A DNA stretch of 64,000 bases, taken from positions 2,170,001 through 2,234,000 of the forward strand of contig NZ_CP042914.1 of the NCBI RefSeq assembly GCF_008065135.1. Reading direction: 5' to 3'. The notes beneath the pieces are model-generated. The model was not told the DNA's origin, made no database searches, and saw nothing but the letters and a program-made list of their open reading frames with translations. Source of the stretch: Roseimaritima ulvae (GTDB lineage: Bacteria; Planctomycetota; Planctomycetia; Pirellulales; Pirellulaceae). The translations under genes were made by a program, and so were the position numbers. Positions 8,684-18,064 of this stretch are shown here, one piece after another; the first letter of the stretch is position 1, and each line of letters starts with the position of its first letter.

Positions 8684-11200
8684 ATGCTTTATTGGAAGAT
8701 GGGCTGGCGACAAATTCGTCGTTACCCCGGTCGCTCGGTGGCCACCTTGCTGGGAATCATGATCGGGGTCGCGGCGGTGATTGCGGTCACCCTGGCGACC
8801 CGCTCGACCGATCAAGCCTTTGATTCGATGTTCGAGTCGATATCGGGACGCGCCGCGCTGGAGGTTTCGGCGGCGGGCGGCAGTTCCTTTGACGAATCGC
8901 TGGTCGAAAAAGTCGCCGAGGTGCCGGGCGTGCGGACGGCCGCGCCGCTGATTCAGCGACCAACGATGCTGTACTTTGGCGACCAGCGAGCCAAGCTGAT
9001 CACGTTGGGCATCGACCCGGTGCTCGATCAAGACATCCACCCCCGTGAGATCACTGCTGGCCAACCGCTGACCGAGGCCAAAGGCATCCTGTTGGAAAAT
9101 TCGCTGGCCATTTCGTTGGGAGTTGAACCGGACGACGCGGTGCGACTGTTGACGCGGCACGGCATGATTAAAGCACGTGTGATCGGGCTGTACCGTTCGC
9201 AGCAGACCGTCGCCACCACAGGTGGGGCCACGCTGCTGATGAATATCCCCGCCGCGCAGTACGCTTCCAAAATGCGCGGCCGTGTGAACGCCATCCAGAT
9301 TGTGCTGGATCCCGAAGCCGACATTCAACAGGTACAAGCCGAAATCGCCAAGCTGTTGCCGACGGGATTGCGAGTTCAACCGCCCGCATCGCGGAGCTCG
9401 TTCGCCTTAGAAACCGCTTACTCGACCCAGCAGGGCATGCAGACGTCGCGAGCCTTTTCGTTGTTGGTGGCTGTGCTGATCATCGCCAATACGTTCTTGA
9501 TCAACGTCACGCAGCGTCGGCGACAGATTGGTGTGCTGCGAGCCGTGGGCGCGACGCGCCGGCAAGTTGCCAGGATGTTGTACAGCGAAGCGTTATTGCT
9601 GGGGTGTGTGGGCGCATTGTTGGGCTGGATGCTGGGCAACGTGGGCGCGGACTATCTCTCACGGGCGATGGGACGGTTGTTTGAAACTTCGATGCCGCCG
9701 ACCGAGTGGTCGTTGTGGTCGTTGCTGCCCGCGGGCCTACTGGGCATTGGGCTGTCGTTGTTGGGCGTGTGGTGGCCGGTCCGCCGGGCCAGCGGATTGC
9801 CGCCGATCGAAGCGATGCGAGAAACGACGCCGGCGGATTTCGAAAACAGTTCTCGCTGGCCGATCTATGTCGGCGCCGTCCTGGTGGTGGGCTGTAGCGG
9901 AGTGCTGGCCGCGAGTTTGCAAGGCAAACTGCCGCCGGTCTATTCGGCCTGGAGCGGAGCGCTTCTGCTGGCCGGCTTGGTGTTGCTGATGCCGTTGGTG
10001 GTCTGGCCGTTCTGCCGCGTGGTGGCTTGGCCGCTCCGCTGGGTGCTGCCGGTGGAGACCAAACTGGCACACCAACAACTGTTGCGGCACCGCACCCGCA
10101 GCACGCTGACCATGGGGGTGCTATTTATCGGCATCAGTACCGGCGTGGGCATGGCCAGTTCGGTGATCGACAATGTGAACGACATCAAGGGTTGGTATCG
10201 CAAAGCCTTTGTGGCGGACTTCTTCGTGCGAGCGATGGCTCCCGACATGGCGACGGGGCTGGCTTCGGATCTGCCGGATGAAGTGGACGAGGAAATTCGC
10301 GAAATTCCCTTCATCCGTTCCATCGGCACCGCGCGGTTCGTTTCGGCTCAAGCCAACGACCAAAGTGTGATCGTGGTGGCCAGCGAACGCGCCGAGGATG
10401 CCGAGTCGCTGTTTGAATTAACCAGTGGTGATCCGCAAGGGCTGCCGCAACGGATGGCCGAAGGGCAGGTCGTGATCGGCAGTGTGTTGGCCGCTCGCAG
10501 TGGCAACTTGCAAGCCGGTGATTCGATTTCGATGGAAACCGAGCAGGGGCCCAAAACGCTGCAGATCGCCGCGGTCGCCAATGACTATATGGCCGGGGGT
10601 CGAACGGTGTACATGAGCCGCAAGGTCGCCGAGCAGTTGCTGGGGGTCAGCGGGATCGACGCCTACATGGTTCATGCGGAGGCCGGGCACCTGGACGACG
10701 TTCGCCAATCGTTGCAGTCGTTGACCCAAAAGCACGGCCTGTTGCTGCAATCGTTTTCGGACATTCAGCAACAGATCGACCGCATGATGGCGGGCGTGGT
10801 AGCCGGGCTGTGGGCCTTGGTGGTGTTGGGGTTTGCGGTGGCCGCGATGGGGGTGGCCAACACCTTGACGATGAACGTTTTGGAACAAACGCATGAAATC
10901 GGCTTGCTGCGGATCGTCGGCACCACGCAGTGGCAAGTTCGCAACACGGTGATCGTGCAAGCGGTGATGATGGGCATCATCGCTTTTCTACCGGGTTTGG
11001 CGGCGGGCGTGTTAATTGCCTATTTGACCCATATCACGGCCGCGCCGGTTTTGGGGCACCCGGTTCCCTTTGTCTGGCATCCCCTGCTGCTGGTGGGCAG
11101 CCTGCTAGCGGGCATGCTGGTGATCGCCGTGGCGGCTTGGTTTCCAGCTCAGCGTGCGGCTCAGTTGAAATTGCTCGATGCGGTCCGGCACAACACGTAG
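8684..11200 (+). CDS. ABC transporter permease with two FtsX domains
   Basis: An 838-residue membrane protein with an N-terminal TM helix (RSVATLLGIMIGVAAVIAVT), a periplasmic MacB_PCD-like domain, and three TM helices around 250-370 (SLLVAVLIIANTFLINVTQRRR, then GVLRAVGATRRQV). The whole arrangement is then repeated (LGFAVAAMGVANTLTMNV, then GLLRIVGTTQWQV). The double-length layout resembles the YbbP/LolC-like fused permeases working with the ATPase encoded just upstream. Its TAG stop (11198-11200) is formed by the GTAG of an interspersed repeat, so the C-terminus (AVRHNT) may have been set by that insertion. Confidence 0.9.
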   Translation: MLYWKMGWRQIRRYPGRSVATLLGIMIGVAAVIAVTLATRSTDQAFDSMFESISGRAALEVSAAGGSSFDESLVEKVAEVPGVRTAAPLIQRPTMLYFGDQRAKLITLGIDPVLDQDIHPREITAGQPLTEAKGILLENSLAISLGVEPDDAVRLLTRHGMIKARVIGLYRSQQTVATTGGATLLMNIPAAQYASKMRGRVNAIQIVLDPEADIQQVQAEIAKLLPTGLRVQPPASRSSFALETAYSTQQGMQTSRAFSLLVAVLIIANTFLINVTQRRRQIGVLRAVGATRRQVARMLYSEALLLGCVGALLGWMLGNVGADYLSRAMGRLFETSMPPTEWSLWSLLPAGLLGIGLSLLGVWWPVRRASGLPPIEAMRETTPADFENSSRWPIYVGAVLVVGCSGVLAASLQGKLPPVYSAWSGALLLAGLVLLMPLVVWPFCRVVAWPLRWVLPVETKLAHQQLLRHRTRSTLTMGVLFIGISTGVGMASSVIDNVNDIKGWYRKAFVADFFVRAMAPDMATGLASDLPDEVDEEIREIPFIRSIGTARFVSAQANDQSVIVVASERAEDAESLFELTSGDPQGLPQRMAEGQVVIGSVLAARSGNLQAGDSISMETEQGPKTLQIAAVANDYMAGGRTVYMSRKVAEQLLGVSGIDAYMVHAEAGHLDDVRQSLQSLTQKHGLLLQSFSDIQQQIDRMMAGVVAGLWALVVLGFAVAAMGVANTLTMNVLEQTHEIGLLRIVGTTQWQVRNTVIVQAVMMGIIAFLPGLAAGVLIAYLTHITAAPVLGHPVPFVWHPLLLVGSLLAGMLVIAVAAWFPAQRAAQLKLLDAVRHNT

Positions 11201-11311
11201 CCGAACTCGCCAGAGTTTGGAGCATTTTTGAGGGACACAACACGTAGCCGAACTCGCCAGAGTTTGGAAAATTTTGACGTGCGGCGTCCAACGTCTTGCG
11301 ACTTCGGCTAC
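11197..11311. repeat. Three GTAG/GCCA hairpins (two direct, one inverted)
   Basis: Two direct copies with stem AACTC/GAGTT and loop GCCA (beginning at 11197 and 11245) share identical flanks, including CACAACAC before the GTAG. The inverted copy ends GCGACTTCGGCTAC. The first copy supplies the stop codon of the ABC permease. The rest of the gap to 11439 shows nothing I can name. Confidence 0.88.
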
Positions 11312-11439
11312 GGGGGATTGGCTGGCGATGACGCCATCTAGGATTATTTTGGGCATCCCGTAAAATCACACTCCGCGTCCGACTCGCCTGTGGTGGGCGG
11401 TGGTCCAATTGTGCAATGAATTACTGGTGAACGAGTCCC

Positions 11440-12723
11440 ATGGCAGACAAACATAATCTTGATATTCGACGCGTCGCAATCCTCTTTGCCGGCGGCCCCG
11501 CCCCGGGAGCTAATGCGGTCATCTCAACCGCTGCGTTTTCGTTCTTGGAAGAGGGTGCCCAGGTTTATGGGATCAAGCACGGTTATAGTCGGTTGGCCGA
11601 ATACACCGCCGCGGGGCCGTTGCAAGAAGGTACGGACTACATCCGCTTTAACCACGAAACGCTGACCCATTCGCGGACCAGTCGCGGCATCATGATCGGC
11701 ACCGCCCGCACCAACCCTGGCAAGCACGTCAGCAGCCCCGAGGACCTGGAAGACGCCGAATTGGTCGCTCCGCTGCGGCGCGTTTATGAAGGCTTGTGCT
11801 CCTTGGAAGTCGATGCCTTGATTTCGATCGGTGGCGACGACACTTTGAAGACCGCCAACAAATTAAAAATGTTCCAGGATCGTTTGCCCGAAGGAGCGCG
11901 GCGATTCCCGATCGTGCATCTGCCCAAAACGATCGACAACGATTACACGGGCATTGACTTTACCTTTGGTTACTTCACCGCCGTGGAAACCTTGGCCGAA
12001 GAAATTCGCAACTTGAATTTCGACGCCTCGGCCGGCAAATCGTACTTCGTCTGCGAAGCGATGGGCCGCAGTGCGGGTTGGCTGGCGTACGGTGCCGCGA
12101 TCGCCGGCGAAGCCAGCATGGTGTTGAGCGTGGAAGATGTCACCGGGGCGTTGGCTGCCGAAGAAGTGGTGAATGCTGAAACCGGCGAAAAACGCAAAGT
12201 CATGGCGATCGATCGCGTGATCGATCGCATGGTGGACATGATGCTGGCCCGTGAACGCGAAGGCCGCGAGTACGGTACGATTGTGATCGCCGAAGGACTG
12301 GCCGAGTTTCTGCCGTCCAGCCACTTGGAAGGCATCGACCGCGACGACCATGGACACATCAATATCTCGTCCTTGCACCTGGGCTCGATGATGGCCGACC
12401 TGGTCTCCAAACGCTATGCGGAACGCACTGGCCGGTCCCGCAAGGTCAACGGATTGCAGATGGGCTACGAAGCTCGCTGTGCACCGCCGATCGCCTTTGA
12501 CGTGCTCCTCGGCTCGCAACTGGGCGTGGGAGCCTACCGCGCTCTGGTGGAAGAAAAACTGAACGGCGTGATGGTATCGGTGGAACGGCAATTCGATCTC
12601 AAGTTCGTGCCCTTCAGCGATTTGGTCGATCCGAAAACCTTGGTGACGAAGGTTCGCTTCATCGATCCGAAAAGCGACTTCCACCGCTTGGCACGGTTCC
12701 TGGAAACCTGCGTCGATAGCTGA
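11440..12723 (+). CDS. pfp: Pyrophosphate-type 6-phosphofructokinase
   Basis: A 427-residue phosphofructokinase-family enzyme of glycolysis, cytoplasmic, converting fructose 6-phosphate to the 1,6-bisphosphate. The N-terminal phosphate-donor loop is FAGGPAPGANAVI. The donor-specificity positions are GGDDT (131-135) and PKTIDND (162-168). An Asp after GGD and a Lys before TIDND are the known signature of PPi-dependent rather than ATP-dependent enzymes, so PPi use and reversibility are inferred. MGRSAG and the C-terminal substrate region are present, and the length is normal. It stands alone, with hairpin-rich sequence downstream. Confidence 0.9.
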   Translation: MADKHNLDIRRVAILFAGGPAPGANAVISTAAFSFLEEGAQVYGIKHGYSRLAEYTAAGPLQEGTDYIRFNHETLTHSRTSRGIMIGTARTNPGKHVSSPEDLEDAELVAPLRRVYEGLCSLEVDALISIGGDDTLKTANKLKMFQDRLPEGARRFPIVHLPKTIDNDYTGIDFTFGYFTAVETLAEEIRNLNFDASAGKSYFVCEAMGRSAGWLAYGAAIAGEASMVLSVEDVTGALAAEEVVNAETGEKRKVMAIDRVIDRMVDMMLAREREGREYGTIVIAEGLAEFLPSSHLEGIDRDDHGHINISSLHLGSMMADLVSKRYAERTGRSRKVNGLQMGYEARCAPPIAFDVLLGSQLGVGAYRALVEEKLNGVMVSVERQFDLKFVPFSDLVDPKTLVTKVRFIDPKSDFHRLARFLETCVDS

Positions 12724-12731
12724 TTCACTTC

Positions 12732-12834
12732 ACTCTCCCTCTGGGAGAGTCGAGCGTCAGCGAGGAGAGGGCGACCGCGCCGCTGCACAAGAACCTCCCC
12801 TCGCTAAGGCTCGACCCTCCTTGAAAAGGAGGGT
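12732..12834. repeat. Two perfect short hairpins downstream of phosphofructokinase
   Basis: ACTCTCCC-TCT-GGGAGAGT (12732-12750) is an 8-bp stem with a 3-nt loop. ACCCTCCTT-GAA-AAGGAGGGT (12814-12834) is a 9-bp stem with a GAA loop. Neither has a T-tract, so they are not classical intrinsic terminators, though they may protect the 3' end. The sequence between them (GTCGAGCGTCAGCGAGGAGA) looks like a second interspersed repeat type. Confidence 0.6.
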
Positions 12835-12984
12835 GAAGAAAGAGGCCCCAAGGTCCAATGCTGCAGTAATACACTCCACGTCCCGAGGGAGGGTGTGGTA
12901 CTATTATGCCAGGCAGCTTCACAGGCGTAAGCCAATACGCTAGCCGTCGTGCTGACTCGTCGCCTCACCAAAGGACGCATCCAC

Positions 12985-14214
12985 GTGACTCAACCCACCG
13001 GCCCGGAAGCAACCGCGAACCTGGAACTGAACGAAGCCGAGCTACCGGCGGGCTACCGTTTTGCCGGGGTGGCCTGTGGGATCAAAGCCAGTGGCCGCGC
13101 GGACCTGTCGTTGCTCGTTAGCGACCAGCCCGTGGTGGCTGCCGGTGTGTTCACCACCAACCAAGTCGTCGCGGCGCCGGTGCTGCTGTGCAAGGCTCGG
13201 ACCCCATCGGCAACCGTTCGGGCGGTGGTCGTCAACAGCGGCAACGCCAACGCCTGTACCGGCAAGCAGGGGGAAGCCGATGCCCAGCAGATGACTCAGT
13301 GGGTCGCCGAAAAATTGGGCATCGCCGACGACGCCGTGTTGGTGATGAGCACCGGCGTGATCGGACACACGTTACCGATGACAAAAATCGAACAGGGCAT
13401 CGCGGCGGCACACCAGCAACTGGCGGCGTCCCCGGACGCGTTCCATCTGGCTGCCGACGCGATTTTGACCACCGACAAGTCACGCAAGGTCGCTTCGCGA
13501 ACCGTCAAAATCGGCAAGCAGTCTTACCACATCGCGGGGATGGCCAAAGGCGCCGGCATGATCTCGCCCAATATGGCCACCATGTTGGCGACCGTGATCA
13601 CCGACGCTCCGCTATCGCCGGAGGACGCGCAGAGTTTGCTGGCCACGTCGGCGGATCTGAGCTTCAATCGCGTCAGTGTCGACGGCCACACGAGTACCAA
13701 TGACACGCTGTTGCTGTTGGCCCATGCTTCGCCAAAACCGTTGGCCGAAGACGATCTGCAAGTCTTTCAAAACGCCTTGACGGAAATGTGCATCGAATTG
13801 GCCAAGCAGTTGCCGGCCGATGGCGAAGGCGCCAAGCATGTGCTGCAGCTGACCGTTTCCGGAGCCGCCAGCGACGAGGATGCCGCGGTGATCGCGCGGA
13901 CGGTGGCCGCCAGCCCACTAGTCAAAACCGCTCTGACCGGCGGCGACCCCAATTGGGGACGAATCGTCTCGGCCGCCGGGTATGCCGGACCGCCCATTTC
14001 CGTGCCCCAAACCTGTTTGACCATCCTCAACACGCCCGTCTTTACCGATGGCCAACCGGTCGCCTTTGACGCCGCGAAGTTGAGCGAAGCGATGAAAGCG
14101 GAACCCTTTGTGTCGGTCCGGCTGGTGGTCGGCAGCGGTCCGGGGCAAGCCAAATTCTGGGCCAGCGACCTGACCACCGACTACGTCGAATTCAATTCGC
14201 TATACACCACGTAG
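12985..14214 (+). CDS. argJ: ArgJ: glutamate N-acetyltransferase / amino-acid acetyltransferase
   Basis: Ornithine acetyltransferase family enzyme of the cyclic arginine pathway. It transfers acetyl from N-acetylornithine to glutamate, and in bifunctional forms also uses acetyl-CoA. The self-cleavage site is visible as SPNMATMLATV, with the nucleophilic Thr near residue 199, and the family motif GGDPNWGRI lies near the C-terminus. I chose the GTG at 12985 because AAGGA lies about 10 bp upstream and the product starts like other ArgJ proteins. A GTG at 12949 would add 12 residues. The stop TAG is supplied by a GTAG repeat element. No other arg gene is nearby. Confidence 0.94.
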   Translation: MTQPTGPEATANLELNEAELPAGYRFAGVACGIKASGRADLSLLVSDQPVVAAGVFTTNQVVAAPVLLCKARTPSATVRAVVVNSGNANACTGKQGEADAQQMTQWVAEKLGIADDAVLVMSTGVIGHTLPMTKIEQGIAAAHQQLAASPDAFHLAADAILTTDKSRKVASRTVKIGKQSYHIAGMAKGAGMISPNMATMLATVITDAPLSPEDAQSLLATSADLSFNRVSVDGHTSTNDTLLLLAHASPKPLAEDDLQVFQNALTEMCIELAKQLPADGEGAKHVLQLTVSGAASDEDAAVIARTVAASPLVKTALTGGDPNWGRIVSAAGYAGPPISVPQTCLTILNTPVFTDGQPVAFDAAKLSEAMKAEPFVSVRLVVGSGPGQAKFWASDLTTDYVEFNSLYTT

Positions 14215-14348
14215 CTACGCTCGCCAGAGCGTGGGAAACGTAGCCTGGGCTTCCAGCCTGGGGAAGCAGCTTCAGTCCCCACCGTCTGGCGACGGTAGCT
14301 ACGGGGGCGCGGAGGTGCGCGGGTCCAAAGTCTGGCGACTTCGGCTAC
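14211..14348. repeat. Mixed GTAG hairpin cluster between convergent genes
   Basis: Contains GTAGCTACGCTCGCCAGAGC (stem ACGCTC/GAGCGT). A GTAGCCTGGGCTTCCAGCCT element of the second stem family follows. Then come an inverted ACCGTC/GACGGT copy and an inverted AAGTC/GACTT copy ending in CTAC at 14348. The two outer GTAG/CTAC ends provide the TAG stop codons of both flanking genes, argJ on plus and the kinase on minus. Confidence 0.85.
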
Positions 14349-16576
14349 AACTCTTCGTCGGGCATGGGGACGGGCGAGGGACGTTCGGGCGACAGCACGG
14401 TGCCCAGTTCGTTCATCGTTTCGCGGATCGCTTGATACGCCGTAAAGGCCGCTGCTAGACCGAATGCCGTGGCGACCACCGCGAACAGGGTGATCCACGG
14501 CTTGTCATGTTGGTCACTGGTCAACACCAAGACGGCGGCTAATAAAGGGATGCCGGCCGCGACCACCAGGAATCGCGCGCAGCGGCGATCCATGTATCTC
14601 ACCCGGCCCTCGAAATTCGGGTCCTTCATCGTCGGCTGCATTTGCTGTGGGTAATAAACGATCACCCCGATCGCGGTCAGCCCGAAGAAGGGATACACCC
14701 AGGCCACCAAGCCACAGATCACCAACGAGATAAAGAAGTGTCCGCAATCGTCGGGTTGGAATTCCGGGAAAGCCGCCTTTAACGCCAGCGGATACAACAG
14801 CCCGGCCGCCGCCCAAAAGCCGGCGCCGATCGTGGCCGCTTGAAAACCGTAATTCCAGGTCGAACGCAGCAACGACTCATCGACGTGCTGACCGGATCGA
14901 GCTTGTTGCAGACCGCGCACGACCGGCCGCAAGAACCAATACAGCAAGACCACGGCGGCGGGAAACGCAAAGGCATTCACCCCCATCGCCAACCGTTCGA
15001 AATACGTTTGCATCATCGGATACTCTCGGATGATCACGATTTCGTTGTAAAAATAGTTAAAAATCCCCGCCGCGATATTGGGTACCAAAATCACCGTGGT
15101 GGCAACCAGCCAAGGCGGCAGACGCAAAATCATGCCGGGAAGACTGAAGCGTGGCGGATCAAATATTTTCGCGACTGCGGGAAACAAGGCCAGACGCAAC
15201 CGACCGGCTAGCTCGCCGCCGTCGACCGGACGTTTGGCGGGATCCAGCTGCAACGTCTGCAGCAGCACTCGATGCAGGACTCGCGACGAAGCGTCTTCTC
15301 CGACTTCGCAGTCCGCCGGCGTGAGTTCGCGGAGTTCGCGCTGCGAGCTGATCGCTTCGGACCAAGACGAGGGCGTTTGCTCGCTGCTCCAGGGACGCCG
15401 CGATTGCCACATTTCCCACAGCAGTACGCCCAACGAATAGATATCGCTGCGGCCGTCCAGGTCGGCCGCTTCGGTGGGGTCGGTGGCGTCGGCCGCACGC
15501 AGTTGTTCCGGCGACATATAAGCCAAGGAGCCGCCAAAAAACGCCGCCGCGCCGGCACGTCCCGACAGTCCGGTCGCGCTGACGTTAAAGTCCGCCAGTT
15601 TGGGAATACCTTCGGCCGACATCAGCACGTTGGCGGGCTTTACGTCACGGTGCAAGACTTTGCGACGATCGGCATAGTCCAGAGCTCGGGCCAGTTGAAT
15701 TCCCACCCAAGCCACCGTGCTGGGCCAGCTGGCGGTGGTCAACCATTTGCGGATCGACGAGACTTCGGGCGAGGGCTGCGCGGCGCGGAGCAGATTTTCG
15801 TCCACCGAGGTCGTGATCAGCGATCCGTCGCGATGTTCCGGCAACCGCTTGGCCGACCATTTCAGCACATCGGCCAGCGTGCCGCCAGAGACGTACTGCA
15901 TGTACAACAGATGAGCTTGCGGATCACAGACGCGGCGTTGATCGTACACCCGCACGATATTGGGGTGCTGCAGCTGAGCCAGGGCGCGAGGTTCGTCGCC
16001 GCTACGCTGCGAAACTTTCAGCGCCACCAACCGTTGCATGGATTCTTGGTGAGCCAGATAGACTTGGGCAAAGGCCCCGCTGCCCAGTTGGCGGATGATG
16101 GTAAAGTCATCCAGCTGCGCTCCAGCGGGTAGTTTCTCCGGCGCAGCGCCTTGATTCAGCGGAGCGATGGTTTCGTTCTGCAGGGGCAAACGCAACAGGG
16201 CACTGGACAGCTGCGGAAACCTTTCGCTGTATTCCTCACGCCGTGGGCTTTCGCCGAGTTCACGGCGCAGCTGCAGCTCTTCCAGGACCAGATCCAACGG
16301 TACCGATTCCTGGCATAACAGGTCCGGCAAAGCTTCCATATAAGATTCGATCAGGGGCACCGAGCCGTTGGCAGCCGCTTCGGACATGTCCAATTTGATC
16401 AGCTCGACCAGGACCAGACGTTTTTTGGCCAGCTCCCCTTCGGGCAAATAATTCCGCAGCTCAGTCCGATCTTCCAGCGGCGCGGCGGAGGCGAAGGCTT
16501 CCAGCCACATTTCCAGATCCAGGGTGTCGGTGCGGGTTTGCGTGGCCGCGGAAAAGGATCGATCCGGATCATTCAT
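14345..16576 (-). CDS. Membrane-anchored Hanks-type Ser/Thr protein kinase
   Basis: About 743 residues from the ATG at 16576; a GTG at 16633 would add 19. The N-terminal ~130 residues match the leader common in planctomycete kinases (ESYMEALPDLL, REEYSERFPQL). The kinase domain has GSGAFAQV (about 165), VALK (K187), HRDVKPANV (about 309), DFN in place of DFG (about 329) and YMSPEQ. Several TM helices follow (LVATTVILVPNIAAGIF, FAFPAAVVLLYWFL and more), so the kinase faces the cytoplasm from a polytopic membrane domain. It is divergent from the sigma factor at 16892, suggesting a kinase-sigma signalling pair. Its TAG stop lies in a repeat element. Confidence 0.9.
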   Translation of the reverse strand: MNDPDRSFSAATQTRTDTLDLEMWLEAFASAAPLEDRTELRNYLPEGELAKKRLVLVELIKLDMSEAAANGSVPLIESYMEALPDLLCQESVPLDLVLEELQLRRELGESPRREEYSERFPQLSSALLRLPLQNETIAPLNQGAAPEKLPAGAQLDDFTIIRQLGSGAFAQVYLAHQESMQRLVALKVSQRSGDEPRALAQLQHPNIVRVYDQRRVCDPQAHLLYMQYVSGGTLADVLKWSAKRLPEHRDGSLITTSVDENLLRAAQPSPEVSSIRKWLTTASWPSTVAWVGIQLARALDYADRRKVLHRDVKPANVLMSAEGIPKLADFNVSATGLSGRAGAAAFFGGSLAYMSPEQLRAADATDPTEAADLDGRSDIYSLGVLLWEMWQSRRPWSSEQTPSSWSEAISSQRELRELTPADCEVGEDASSRVLHRVLLQTLQLDPAKRPVDGGELAGRLRLALFPAVAKIFDPPRFSLPGMILRLPPWLVATTVILVPNIAAGIFNYFYNEIVIIREYPMMQTYFERLAMGVNAFAFPAAVVLLYWFLRPVVRGLQQARSGQHVDESLLRSTWNYGFQAATIGAGFWAAAGLLYPLALKAAFPEFQPDDCGHFFISLVICGLVAWVYPFFGLTAIGVIVYYPQQMQPTMKDPNFEGRVRYMDRRCARFLVVAAGIPLLAAVLVLTSDQHDKPWITLFAVVATAFGLAAAFTAYQAIRETMNELGTVLSPERPSPVPMPDEEL

Positions 16577-16767
16577 GACGGTCAGCTGCGTGAAAGTCGC
16601 AAGATCGTTGGAAATGCGTAAAAAACGATGCACCGCCGGTCAGTCTAGCAAATTTGCCGGCGATGCAGCTTTCCATTTTCTAATTTCATGCCTCGCGGAT
16701 TCAGTGGAGAATCCAACCGACCCCGCAGCCGACCCGCAAACGCCCCGTAAACAACTGCAAATAACCC

Positions 16768-16835
16768 GTAGCCGAACTCGCCAGAGTTTGGACGGTTTCG
16801 ATTAGAGCGGTCCAAAGTCTGGCGACTTGGGCTAC
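16768..16835. repeat. GTAG/GCCA head-to-head hairpin pair
   Basis: The left copy has stem AACTC/GAGTT and loop GCCA. The right inverted copy has AAGTC/GACTT with loop TGGC and ends GGGCTAC. It lies between the divergent kinase and sigma-factor genes. The remaining 16577-16767 shows no recognisable site. Confidence 0.88.
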
Positions 16836-16891
16836 GAGCAGTGTAGGATAATGGGCGCATCAACGACCAGTTGTCCTACAGGATCCATCCG

Positions 16892-17521
16892 ATGGCTGAC
16901 TCCCAAGATCTCGACCCGCTCTTTGAACAGATACGTCAGGGCGACGTGGCCGCTCTGGGCGAATATCTCGAACAGAACCGCGGCCGCTTGACGGGCTTTT
17001 TGCGGACCATCACGGGCGACCATCTGTTGACGCGTATTGACCTGGACGACTTGGCTCAAGAAGTCTGCGCGGCGGCGGTGACCGCGTTGCCCACGGCGGA
17101 CCTGAAGTCCGGAGACCCGTTCGGCTGGATTCAGGAACTGGCTCGACGCCGCGTGGTCGATGCCCATCGCTTTTATTTCAAGGCTCAACGCCGTGACGCC
17201 GGCAAAGAACGTTCGTTGCAGGGCGCGTTCAGCGGCGATTCCAGCAGCGGCGGCGGCCTGGAAGCCTTGCTGGCGGCCAGTATGACCAGCCCCAGTGCGG
17301 CGTTCAGCAACGATGTCCGGATGGCTCGCATGAAACAAGCTATCGACGGCATGAGCGAGGAACAGCAGCAGGTGGTACGGATGCGATATGTCGAGGGCTT
17401 GCCGACGAAGCAGATCGCGGAAAAACTAGGCAAGACCGATGTTTCCGTACGCGTGTTGCTGTCACGCAGTCTGAAAAAACTGGAACAGCAACTAAGTGAT
17501 GTTCGCCCTCGCGATATGTAG
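16892..17521 (+). CDS. RNA polymerase sigma factor, ECF-like, kinase-associated
   Basis: A 209-residue sigma-70-family protein from the ATG at 16892. A TTG at 16871 is possible, but AGGA before the ATG favours the shorter form. Region 2 is recognisable around LDDLAQEVCAAAV and DPFGWIQELARRRVVDAHR. Region 4 has MSEEQQQVVRMRYVEGLPTKQIAEKLGKT and SVRVLLSRSLKKLEQQL, a helix-turn-helix for -35 recognition. A Ser/Gly-rich linker separates the two. It is transcribed divergently from a membrane kinase, a known pairing for planctomycete ECF factors; control by phosphorylation is an inference. Confidence 0.9.
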   Translation: MADSQDLDPLFEQIRQGDVAALGEYLEQNRGRLTGFLRTITGDHLLTRIDLDDLAQEVCAAAVTALPTADLKSGDPFGWIQELARRRVVDAHRFYFKAQRRDAGKERSLQGAFSGDSSSGGGLEALLAASMTSPSAAFSNDVRMARMKQAIDGMSEEQQQVVRMRYVEGLPTKQIAEKLGKTDVSVRVLLSRSLKKLEQQLSDVRPRDM

Positions 17522-17525
17522 ATCC

Positions 17526-18059
17526 ATGCCTAAGATCGAATTAGACGCTTTAGATACCCTGCCCGGACCGCTGCACCAAGCGATCACCAACGCTCCCCTG
17601 CCGCCGCTGGGGGATGAAGACGTCGACGCTCCCTTGGCGGCGTATCTGGCTGAATTCCCCCAGTTGGGACTGGCCGATACGATCACCGAAGACGCCATCG
17701 CTCTGTGTACCTCGGGGCTGTGGCTGTTGGCCGGCGACCTGGATCGCTCGCACACGATCAGCCAAGACCTCGGTTGTGCCGAAGGTAGTTTTTGGCACGG
17801 CATTATGCACCGCCGAGAAGGCGATTATGGTAATGCCAAGTACTGGTTCCGCCGCGTGGGCAGTCACCCGGTGTTCGAGCACATCGGGGCTCTGACAGGC
17901 GAGCTGCCGCCGACGCTCCGCACCGGCGATGCGCTGGATCCCTTTGCCTTTGTGGATGCGGTCCAACAAGCCACCGCCGGACTGCCCGGAGCCGACCAGT
18001 GCCGCGACCTGCAGTGGCTGGAATGGCAATGCCTGTTCGCCGCCTGCCTGGGCAAGTAA
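17526..18059 (+). CDS. Conserved-looking hypothetical protein, TPR-like composition
   Basis: A 177-residue soluble acidic protein starting at the ATG at 17526, 4 bp after the sigma-factor stop. A GTG/ATG at 17496-17499 would overlap the sigma gene. Motifs seen are DLDRSHTISQDLGCAEGSFW, HGIMHRREGDYGNAKYWFRR and VGSHPVF. The HRREGDYxNAKYWFRR segment reads like one half of a TPR-type helical hairpin. I recall similar planctomycete and acidobacterial proteins without assigned function. Close spacing suggests cotranscription with the sigma factor. No catalytic motif is visible. Confidence 0.75.
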   Translation: MPKIELDALDTLPGPLHQAITNAPLPPLGDEDVDAPLAAYLAEFPQLGLADTITEDAIALCTSGLWLLAGDLDRSHTISQDLGCAEGSFWHGIMHRREGDYGNAKYWFRRVGSHPVFEHIGALTGELPPTLRTGDALDPFAFVDAVQQATAGLPGADQCRDLQWLEWQCLFAACLGK

Positions 18060-18064
18060 CCCAC

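Noticed and set aside
7922-9379. 485-residue minus-strand open frame across the ABC ATPase and permease
   Set aside because: It overlaps two genes with full ABC motifs on the other strand and shows only compositional bias.
12814-12834. Rho-independent terminator after the phosphofructokinase gene
   Set aside because: The hairpin is perfect, but no T-tract follows on either strand, so it is listed as a hairpin repeat only.
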